Assembly (NCBI RefSeq): GCF_000801105.2
Contig: NC_079511.1
Coordinates: 15,089,792-15,153,791, forward strand
Direction: 5' to 3'
Source of the DNA: Raphanus sativus
Lineage: Eukaryota; Streptophyta; Magnoliopsida; Brassicales; Brassicaceae
Length of the DNA stretch: 64,000 nt
Shown here: positions 55,743-64,000 of the stretch, one piece after another
How positions within the stretch are numbered: position 1 is the first letter of the stretch
Layout of the letters: each line of letters opens with the position of its first letter
Notes under the pieces: generated by a model
What the model was told of the DNA's origin: nothing
Seen by the model: only the letters and a program-made list of their open reading frames with translations
Databases searched by the model: none
Made by a program: the position numbers and the translations under genes

Positions 55743-58078
55743 TCACGACGTTGCTCCAAAGATATGAATGCGCTGCTGAACCACAGCTCTGCAGCAAGGA
55801 CAGGTGACTTTGCCTCCGCCACTGTTGTTGCTCGAGAAGAAATTATCGCTGCAACTACCACACACTACTTGATGCGCACAAGGAAGAAACACCACCGAGA
55901 CTTCATCTTTCATACAGACTATGCATTCTCTATCACTGTTTGCTTCACTCTCATAAGACCCTTCAAGCTTATCGAGTTCTTCAAGCAGCTTAGCGATGTT
56001 TTCTCCTTGAGATTTTGCAGGTTCCCAAACATTGTTGGATAAGTGGCTTGAGTCGTTATCTGAAGAGGCTTTGAGCCGAGACAGCTCTTGCTCAAGCCTT
56101 TGGTGATCGTCTTTGTGTCGTTGGAAGTCTAGTTCGATTTTTAACCTGAGAGTCTCCAGCTTTCTCTTGTTGTGTGCCTCAGCTGCTTCTTTTGAGCGTT
56201 GTTCTTCCTCCACTTGTGCCACAGCTTGCTCCTTTGCTTTCTGTTCCTCCACCCTTTTCGCCTGCCAATAACATATTAATACAGAATTCGATAGACTAAC
56301 TAATATTTCAAATCTAAGCTATCGACCATGGATCAGGTAAGCAATCAAATTTTGAGTAAGTTTTTGAACACAAATATGCAACAACATAGATAAACCTATC
56401 TCATGAGTCATGAATCTTATAAAGAGGCATAACAAATCCTGTAGCCAGGTATAGAACTGATTCTCCCAAAGATGATATTCATATCACATACCCCCCTAGC
56501 AAAAAACTAACGTACCTCAATTTCCTTTTCGTCATCTGTTATCTGAGCTAAAGCCTTATAAAGGGCTTTAATCTTTTCTTTCTCAGCTGTAATCTCATCC
56601 TGCAACTTCAGCTTCTGCTTCTCCCATGCCAAAAGCTTCTTCAAGCATTTTTTTTCCTTCTTTGATTCTTCCATGCACGCTTTAAGCGATTCTGATGCAC
56701 TTAATTTGAGACCTTCCCTCTCTGCTCGGATCTCTGCATTTTGATTCTCAAGCGTTCTAACAATCGCATTTGCTGTGTCACGCTGACAAGTAGCTTTTCT
56801 AACAGCATTTTCCAGCTCGGACAATCTCTTCACGGTCGATTCGTCAACAGCTTGTTTCCCCTTTTTCAACATTTGGATACTCTCTCTTTCGCTGTTCAAA
56901 TTTTTCAGCTCGGTCAGTTCATCGCTGACCTTTTGGGCGGCTTGCATCGCCTTCTTCTGAGCCCACTCTTTCCTTTCCTTCAACTTCTTCTCGAGATCCT
57001 TGACCTGATGAAGCAGTGTGACAATCACACCATCCTTATCATCCTCACCAACAGATTCAAGATTATCATCAAGGTTCATCTCACGAAACTTCTCCAACAC
57101 CGAACCGACACTCTCTTCACTCTCCACATGCGCAGGATCGCCGCTCTCACCACCAGTCCCATCATCTATCTGCTTCTGCTTCATACTAGCACGAAACCCA
57201 GCAGCAAAGGCCGCAACGTTCCGCTTCAACAAGGACTTCATGGTTGGAGAAAGATTAAACCTCCTGGGACACTCAATCTCCCTCTGCAATTTCAACTCAC
57301 CATTTCTCACAGAAAACCCTTTACCAGAAAACTCAGGCCCTCCTCCGTTCCCAAAATCCCAACCTCCATGGAATCGACACAACGCCGGCGCCATAAAACC
57401 AGCAATATCTAATGCACCTTCTCCACTGCTATCTTCCTTAACACAACCTCCCCTGTTTGGAATCTCCAAAGTACTTGCCTTACCAACATGAAGCTCACTC
57501 ACCAACAAACACCACATAGCATCACCTTTACTCAAACTAGGCCTAACCTGTTGCAGCAAGTAAACCATACCAGCAAGTGAATACTCCTCCAAATCTCTCA
57601 AATCCGTAAAACCAGTCTCCGACTGATCACCGCCACCATTGCTGCTATTCAAATACGACAAAGAGTTGTTCACAATGTTCTTCAACACATCGGATTCACC
57701 GTAACAATGGCCGTTACTCAAAACGGCTCTCATCGCCACGCTTTCATCGCAGCCCAGATCAATAAGCTTGGAAACAGCTTGGTCGTACACAAACTCCAAA
57801 TGTTTGAGCAAGATCTCCTCCAGATTCTCCTCTGTGCAGAAACCCCACGTGCTCTCCTCGAAACTACTACTACTCCCGCTCCCGCCATGGTTCGAGTGGA
57901 CGCAACAAGTCCCTGAGGTGGAGGAGCCAGTGAGACCTGGGTGGTAGACTAGGTTTTTGAGGCTTGACTCCACGATGGATTTTGATAGGGCAACCCTATC
58001 GAGATCCAGCTCGGATTTGTAACCGGGTCGGATCTTCCGTGCCGCTCTCACGTGCTTATCTCTAACCGTACAACCCAT
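55743..58078 (-). CDS. RING-type E3 ubiquitin ligase, RF298/MUSE16-like (2 coding exons, 693 aa)
   Basis: Exons 58078-56516 and 56261-55743, joined in phase 0. The start MGCTVRDKHVRAARKIRPGY is preferred over an in-frame ATG at 58141, which lies in the 5' UTR intron (acceptor GATGCAG at about 58107; probable donor near 58252). A UBA-like helical region sits around residues 85-120 (VSKLIDLGCDESVAMRAVLSNG). A long coiled coil covers about 360-620, and the C-terminal C3HC4 RING is CIVCMKDEVSVVFLPCAHQV, then CGSC and CPCCRA. The family acts as E3 ligases; the target here is unknown. The position matches Arabidopsis At1g32530 (from memory). Plus-strand frames at 56741-57491 are shadows. Confidence 0.9.
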
Positions 58079-58420
58079 CTGAATACTCCTTTCCTCTGTA
58101 TCTGCATCGATTGAAAAAAAAAACAGAAAGATACAAAACAAATTGGATGCTTACCAACCACAAATGAAAAAAAAAAGAAATGATCGGATTCAATTATCAG
58201 AAAGAGATGGATGATAAAGGAAGATTCGACGAAAGAGATGCGAAGAACTTACTGATCGGCGGTGGCTCGGCTGAGAAGATGAGAGAAAAGAGGCAAAAAG
58301 GTTACGCAGAGAGAAACTTTTGTTCCTTCGGTTTCTTACATTTCTGGCGGCGTGAGCGGTGTTACTTTATATATTCATGGGCCTTAGCCCATACCGAATT
58401 TATTTGGCCCAAAACATGGT
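58079..58420 (-). promoter_or_regulatory. 5' UTR intron, leader and promoter of the RING gene
   Basis: The leader exon lies at about 58254-58340 and the intron at about 58107-58253 (minus-strand donor after GCCGATCA). Just upstream, GTATGGGCTAAGGCCCATG at about 58378-58396 holds GGCCCA-type words (site II-like) common in plant housekeeping promoters, next to the TATA-like ATATAAAG (58365-58372). Confidence 0.45.
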
Positions 58421-58820
58421 GACTAAACGGCACCACTTCATCTTATTTTATCAGTCGAGAATTGAAGTATCATTTTTATCTACTACCAAATAGTTGTACT
58501 AGGTACATATATTCAGTTACATTTTTTGATTATTTACATTAGTTTATTTAATATATAACATTTTAAATAATTATAAGATATTAATAATAAATATATATTA
58601 ACAGTAAATTTAAATTATAGTTTAATAATAATAAAATCTGTTAAAAAAATCTAACAAAATCATTTTCAAAATATAAATATTTTTTAATTAATACACTGAT
58701 TAATTTCGTAGTTAGTAGTATACTATTATTATAAACTAATTTTACTTAAACTTTTACAGTAAAATAATAATATTATATGCTAATTTTATAAATTTTATAA
58801 GTATAGTCTATATTATATAG

Positions 58821-59188
58821 TCTATATTATATTAAAATAGAAGTAATAAATGAATTACATATTAAAACTATATTAAATTGGTAAACCAATATATTTTTTA
58901 AAATGCTTTAATTTAAATAAATAAATAAAATATCATCCACCGTTTAAAGTGACTAAAATATCACTCACCCTTTAAAAATATTAAAATTCGTAAATTACGT
59001 AATAATTTTTACAAAAATAAAAGTATTAACATATGTTAAATTTTATATTTAAAACTATATATTATCTATTTATTTATTTTTTAAATGACAGCAATATATT
59101 ATCTAAAATAATTATATACAAAATAGAATATAAAATTTATATTTATAAATGAAAGGTTACCCACACAGATGTGCGGATCAAAATCTAA
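58821..59188 (+). mobile_element. Short non-autonomous Helitron (368 bp)
   Basis: Starts TCTATATTATATTAAAATAG. It ends with a hairpin (CACA GATG TGTG, 59162-59173), a short spacer and CTAA (59185-59188) followed by T. The preceding base is g rather than the usual A, possibly because of a local duplication of TATAGTCTATATTA. Confidence 0.65.
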
Positions 59189-59632
59189 TTATATATAATC
59201 TAGATGATTCACATGTTTTCATGCATAGACATAAATATTTAAAAAATAAAAATATTATAATAATTAATTAATATTTCATTTCTAACTTTAATTCGTTTTA
59301 TAATTTATATGTATAACTTATATTAATAATATCATATTATTTTAAATGGCCATATGATTTTGATATATAATATGTAGTGATTTAGTTTATCACTTAATTA
59401 TACTGAATTGCATCTATTTCTTTGAATTCAACTATATTTTTCTAAATATATTAAATTTTGGTTAGTTTTTGTTATTTTATTTAAGTTGGTTGTTGTCTTA
59501 TATCTATGAATATATTTTATTAAAGTTATATATAATTTAATATATATTGTTCTGAGAATAAATGAAATATAGAAAATAAACTAAAGAGTTGATAGATTCA
59601 AAATACATAAATGAATATAACAATTATATTTT

Positions 59633-60081
59633 GGGGAATTTTCAATAATACAACTTTGAAGTTACCATTATTAATCTTTACCACCAATAAAAACACATTT
59701 GTTAAAATACCTTATTTATAAAAAGGTTAAAGACTCTTATATCTTTATTTTAATATGTTTTTCAAAATTCTAATCACAAATTCTAAATCCTAAGCCTCCA
59801 ATTCTAAACACTAAACCCTAAATCCTCAACTCTAAACCCAAAACCCTAAACTCTATACTCTAAATTCAATACCTTAAACCCTAAACCCTAAAACTTCAAC
59901 TATAAACCCTAAATCCTCAACTCTAAACCCTAAAAATATATACCCTAAACTCTAAAACATCAAATCTAAATCCTAGATCTTAAACCTTCAAATCTAAACT
60001 CTTCATTAAAAATAATGGTAAAAAATGTTAGTGTAAACATAAAAAGTGGTACTATGAAAATGATATTTTTGGCAATTTCCC
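59633..60081. mobile_element. MULE-type MITE filled with telomere-like repeats (449 bp)
   Basis: A perfect 10-bp duplication, attatatttt, flanks it (59623-59632 and 60082-60091). The ends are GGGGAATTTTC and, read inward from the right, GGGAAATTGCC. The middle (59775-59995) is made of degenerate AAACCCTAAA and AACTCTAAA units. Ends, duplication length and content fit the Mutator-like MITEs known from Brassicaceae. Confidence 0.75.
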
Positions 60082-60162
60082 ATTATATTTTGAAATATTA
60101 CGCTATATATATATATATATATATATATAAAGATTTTACAAAATAAATTGTAACAATTAGTA

Positions 60163-60649
60163 GGAGGGACGGACCGAATATCTGGGATATATTAGGATAT
60201 CAGGATCCGGATCCGTAAAATTGCTACCAGGATCCGGATTCGGACCTTCCGGAATATTCGGACTAAAATCCGAATATCTGTGGATATCCGGATCCAAATT
60301 TTTTTTAAATATAATTTAAAAATTGGCTAACTAACCATTTATTTAGTCTATTTAAAATTATTTTTAAAATAAAAAAAATTGAAAAATTATTGATAATTTA
60401 ACAAAATTAAAATTTTAGTTATTTTATATATAAACTATATATGGTATATATATATAAATATAATTATATTTTAAATATTTTAAATATATAATAGGTTCGG
60501 ATCCGGATTCGGATACTTGTACCTAAAATTTCACTATTCGGATCCGTAGAAGCACTACCTCGATCCGGACTTTCCGGATATCCGTTTTTTGGATCGGATC
60601 GTAGCAGATACTGGATTGGATCGCGGATCCGGATTTTAAGTCTCAGACC
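60163..60649. mobile_element. Unclassified short element rich in GGATCCGGAT words, with a 12-bp target duplication
   Basis: Flanked by perfect copies of taacaattagta (60151-60162 and 60650-60661). Both end regions (60163-60300 and 60490-60640) carry repeated GATCCGGAT, CGGATATCCG and CCGGATTCGGA words in roughly inverted arrangement around an AT-rich centre. No coding content; the ORF at 60464-60655 is an artefact of the repeats. Confidence 0.7.
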
Positions 60650-60661
60650 TAACAATTAGTA

Positions 60662-61385
60662 AATATTATTTTGTCATCAAATAAGATAACAGAATCATAT
60701 AGACTTTGTAAACCAAATTAGTAGTTATACATCTATATGGACGTCAAATTACTGTTGTTTTTTTGCATTACATGCGAGACTGTCTGCCCTTAAATTTTGT
60801 GACCGTAGTATATGAATGAGCTCTAAACTGTTGAAACTTCTTTTCAAATCTTTATGTCTTCCAAATAACTTGTAAAAAGGCCACTCTTCTGGTTCTGAAA
60901 CCATACTTCACCAATTGTAAATAATTTGTTGCAAAAGTAACAATAAATTGTCTTAGATTCCTCATACATTTCATTGCCCAAATGAGAGCTTTTTTCTTCG
61001 AGAGAAATGGCGATTGAATCGTTCTTTTTTTCTCGCTTCCATTAACCTATCAAAATCCTCGAGTGTGATATACCATCCTTGTCTCAAAAAAGATTTTGGA
61101 TTTTTCTATGATCCATTCGTAAAACACCATATATTGGGATGGACGGTATTGATGCTTCAACCGATAACCGAGTTTGATCAATTCCCTGTGTAAATGCAAT
61201 ATGTGCCTCTGCCCAAAGTAATGATTATGTTTCTGCCAATTTGAGAGTATCTCTAGGATCAATATCCATATTGCAAAGAAATTTGTTGTTTCTTCCTTTC
61301 CATATATACCATAAAATTCAAGCGAAATGATGATCTTCCAATTTTGGAGAAACCCTCCAGAATAAATGATTCATATTAGAAATAT
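60662..61385 (-). pseudogene. LINE 3' fragment (zinc-finger and RNase H region), heavily decayed
   Basis: Minus-strand sequence parallel to the LINE at 63.15-64 kb: the 3' end TATAGACTTTGTAAACC at 60697, EPEEW-type sequence near 60890, and further 5' the region equivalent to the RVT zinc finger and linker (to about 61385). Many stops and indels. The open frame at 61050-61262 is in another frame and not meaningful. Confidence 0.6.
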
Positions 61386-61689
61386 TTTATTTTTATTTAT
61401 TAAAATGTTTTGAGGCCTTCTGTGATTTATATGTATCCATAAAATAAATACAATATTTTCATTTTGATTTAGATATAAATTGATTTTTTGAGTAATATTA
61501 AGTTACATATATTCTTTCAAATTAAAATTAATTATATTTGAGATAAAATTTTGAAAGAACATATATCAATATTTAAAATAATTAAAATATTTTGTAAATT
61601 CTAATTAATTTTATACCACTAATTTATTTAAAGTTATATTAAAAATTATTTCAAATAATATTAAACATGAGAGTTCAGATTTTATTGGG

Positions 61690-61935
61690 TATTTTTATCA
61701 AGGGGATTTGCCAAAAATGACTCAAAACTTGATTTTGAATACAAAAGTATATCTCAAATTCAATCAAATACAAAAGTAACCTAAAAGTCTAGTGAAATTA
61801 CAACAGCCCCTTATAAACAAACAAAAATTATGTATTCAGTTTTACTATTATAACCTTCTGTTAGAGAAGACTTACAAACAAAAAACATGTATTCTTTGTA
61901 AGTCTTCTCATTCGGTATATTTTAACAACCAATTG
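61690..61935. repeat. Member of the AAGACTTAC palindrome family
   Basis: Starts GGGGATTTGCCAAAAATGAC (61698) and ends in AGAAGACTTACAAAC and a matching inverted TTTGTAAGTCTTCTC (61864-61911), which form a hairpin. The outer sequence is shared, inverted, with 14880-14975. Confidence 0.6.
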
Positions 61936-62099
61936 TCACACACACATTGGAATTGATACGAACAATATGAACACCACAATTCACAGACTGTTTCTTTTTC
62001 CGGCAATAGACTACATATATCATAATAATTCAATCAAGAAATATTAAACAAACAGTACATATATATAACATAAACAACAATAAAATAATTAAAAAATTA

Positions 62100-62116
62100 A
62101 AACAATAATAATAATG

Positions 62117-62151
<35 letters not shown>

Positions 62152-62170
62152 GATAATAATAATAATAACA
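62100..62170. repeat. (TAA)n microsatellite
   Basis: About 20 TAA units with a few interruptions. The surrounding 61940-62580 is AT-rich without recognisable genes. Confidence 0.9.
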
Positions 62171-62582
62171 AAAATATCAATAACAAAATAACATTTTCAG
62201 TTGATTTAGCTTGAAAGTAGGTGTATTAATTTATTATCGTGAGAAATTAGTTATTGCAATATTATTAAAGTCTGCTATTCTTAGAAATAAAAAATATATT
62301 AGTTATTCTTTACTTTAGATTTTCTTCAACTATATCTGATTAAAATAGAAATAAAATAGAAAAATATAAATAATTACATTTTGTATTATTTCTAATTTAA
62401 TAATTTTTGTTCTCTATGAAAAAATGTTAGTGGTCTTTTCAACTTAAATCCACAAAATTTAATAAAAACTAAAATATAATCTAAGAATAAAAACAAATTA
62501 TTTTTATTATTTTAAATCTAAAGTAAAGTTTCATTTTTTTTTATAAAACTAAAATATATTTTTATATAAAATAATTTTAATG

Positions 62583-62620
62583 TAAACCCACCCGCCCGTA
62601 GGGCGGACCAAGCCCAAGTA
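62583..62620 (+). mobile_element. Probable decayed Helitron 3' end
   Basis: A perfect 6-bp stem hairpin, CCGCCC GTA GGGCGG (62592-62606), is followed by ACCAAGCCCAAGTAG. Helitron 3' ends in this genome have the same layout, ending CTAG; here the terminal word looks mutated. The 5' end was not found. Confidence 0.4.
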
Positions 62621-63149
62621 GCATTATAAAGATTACTACATTTGAAAAAAATAATATGATAATATTTTTATAGAACCTGTCGGAAATACCGGTTTCTGAC
62701 AGATTTTCAACATATTTTTCCGTCTGGAATCACTTGTTTTCTTCTAGTTTATATGTTAAGTTAAAAAAATTGTTGGAAATTTTATTTGAATTTGTTTATC
62801 ACATTGAGATTTTAAATTATATTATTACTCTAAATGCATTAACGCTACTACCCATTGTTTCTTCAAAGTTTTAGATTTATGAACATCTCACCTTTATATT
62901 TGAAGATTTATGAGAATTTATCATTTTATATGAATATTCAAATATATTAGTAATATCATATATGTTAAATAAACAAGATTAGACCAGAATTTCAAGAACA
63001 TTAACACTATTAGCCATTTTTAACAAATTCTCGAACCTTGAATTCATCCATCATATGTATGTTTTGAGATACCATGAGTTGATTATCTCTGTTTTTTTCT
63101 GATGTTGAGTTGTGTTTGTCATTATTCTTAAACAAATGAGTGTGATTTT

Positions 63150-64000
63150 TTTTCTTTTTTTCGGCTATTTTAAAGATTCATATAGACTCTGAAAACCATA
63201 TTTGAGCGTTTGCATCCATGTGAACAACAAAAAATGATTGCTTTCTTATACTGCGTTCTAGACTATCCGCCTTCTTATTGTATGTTCGTGATACATAGAT
63301 AATCTCCGAAGACGTGAAACTTCTCTTCAGACTCCTTATGTCCTCTTGGTAACTTGCAAAGGTAGGCCATTCTTCTGGTTCCAAAACTACCTTCAGCAAC
63401 TGAGAACAATCCGTCGCAAAAGTAACACTATATTATCGTAAATTCCGCATAGTTCCATTGCCCATAGAAGAGCCTCAATCTCTGAGTGGAGAGGTGGTTG
63501 ACTCGCTCTTGTGTTCCTTGCTCCCATTAATCCATCAAAACCCTCTAAAGCAATGAACCATCTTTGTCCTGAGAATATTTCTTTGTCTTTCCATGATCCA
63601 TCCGAGAAGCACTATCCACCTGGAATGACCGGGATTAGGACACTATTGTCTGATTGAACTTGACCGGTTCTCTAATCATTTGGAATTTGTGCCTCATGCC
63701 AGAGTCTTGATTCTGTTTCAGCTAGTTGTAGGGTATTTCGGGGATCCACATCCAAATTACTAAAAACTTTATTATTCCGTACCTTCTAAATATACATAAA
63801 ATCCATGCATAGTGATGATCTTCTATTACAGGGGGAAGATGCCAAAATAGGTAATCCATATTTACAAATAAAATTTTAGTAGGGAAATTATCTAGACTCG
63901 ATGGAATCCTAGATAATGCCCAGACTTGGACTGCGGGTGGGCATTCAAAGAAAACATGGTTAATAGATTCTTCATGTTCTCCACACCTAGTGCACGTGGT
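63150..64000 (-). pseudogene. L1-type LINE, 3' part (RVT zinc finger and RNase H), running off the window edge
   Basis: On the minus strand from 64000 the reading includes CTRCGEHEESINHVFFECPP (reverse-transcriptase zinc-binding region) and YLFWHLPPVIEDHHYAW. A linker and the RNase H domain follow (EPEEWPTFASYQEDI, NKKADSLERSIRKQSF, FVVHMDANAQIWFSES), ending at a stop at 63178. The open part 63178-63399 is preceded by shifts, for example near 63440. It is the same family as the copies at 13.7 and 60.7 kb. The RT itself would lie beyond the right edge. Confidence 0.75.

Noticed and set aside
56741..57491. 223- and 157-codon frames on the plus strand
   Set aside because: Antisense shadows of the RING ligase coding exon.
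59775..59995. Interstitial telomere from a chromosome fusion
   Set aside because: The repeats lie inside an element with terminal repeats and a perfect 10-bp target duplication.

Overview
This is a plant nuclear window, almost certainly from Brassica or a close relative. The evidence is a short gene island whose order matches, from memory, Arabidopsis thaliana chromosome 1 around At1g32460-At1g32530 (small unknown protein, glycine cleavage H protein, IDH-IV-like protein, then TLDc and RING proteins), set in AT-rich DNA full of Brassicaceae-type transposons. No prokaryotic features were seen.

Layout. 1-2190: the transposase end of a CACTA element on the minus strand. 2363-2530: a small hAT element. 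3115-3796: a Helitron. 4215-5800: a foldback repeat rich in palindromes. 5856-11007: two Athila-like LTRs back to back with only about 100 bp between them, including a nearly complete tRNA-Asp sequence; the left LTR is split by two oppositely oriented solo LTRs of another family. 11.0-12.9 kb: tandem repeats of the same palindrome family. 12946-14511: a Helitron holding a 5'-truncated LINE. 15.5-16.8 kb: another Athila-like LTR with PBS and gag start. 16.9-35 kb: pieces of Mutator-like (MULE) elements, namely a Ulp1-like protease fragment, a MURA N-terminal fragment and a decayed MURA transposase. The first two are separated by an 10.9-kb Athila retrotransposon (18282-29139).

Gene island, first part (36.2-42.8 kb): a small conserved-type protein, the mitochondrial glycine cleavage H protein (4 exons), a degenerate IDH-IV-like gene and an unidentified five-exon gene. 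Then come a copia fragment and an endogenous pararetrovirus-like (caulimovirid) sequence at 44.2-53.9 kb. This sequence is split by a structurally complete PIF/Harbinger transposon (45832-51024) that carries three apparently intact genes: a GRF-type zinc-finger/coiled-coil protein, a trihelix/Myb-like protein and the DDE transposase. Gene island, second part (54.5-58.4 kb): a TLDc protein and a RING E3 ligase, both on the minus strand.

58.4-64 kb is again transposon debris: a Helitron with both ends, a MITE with telomere-like repeats and a 10-bp target duplication, an element rich in GGATCCGGAT words with a 12-bp duplication, and two LINE 3' ends.

The most notable observations are the LTR-tRNA-LTR structure, the intact three-gene Harbinger inside a viral sequence, and the palindrome-array foldback family. 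Gene models with introns were built by hand from splice sites and reading frame; Arabidopsis locus names are from memory and were not searched.
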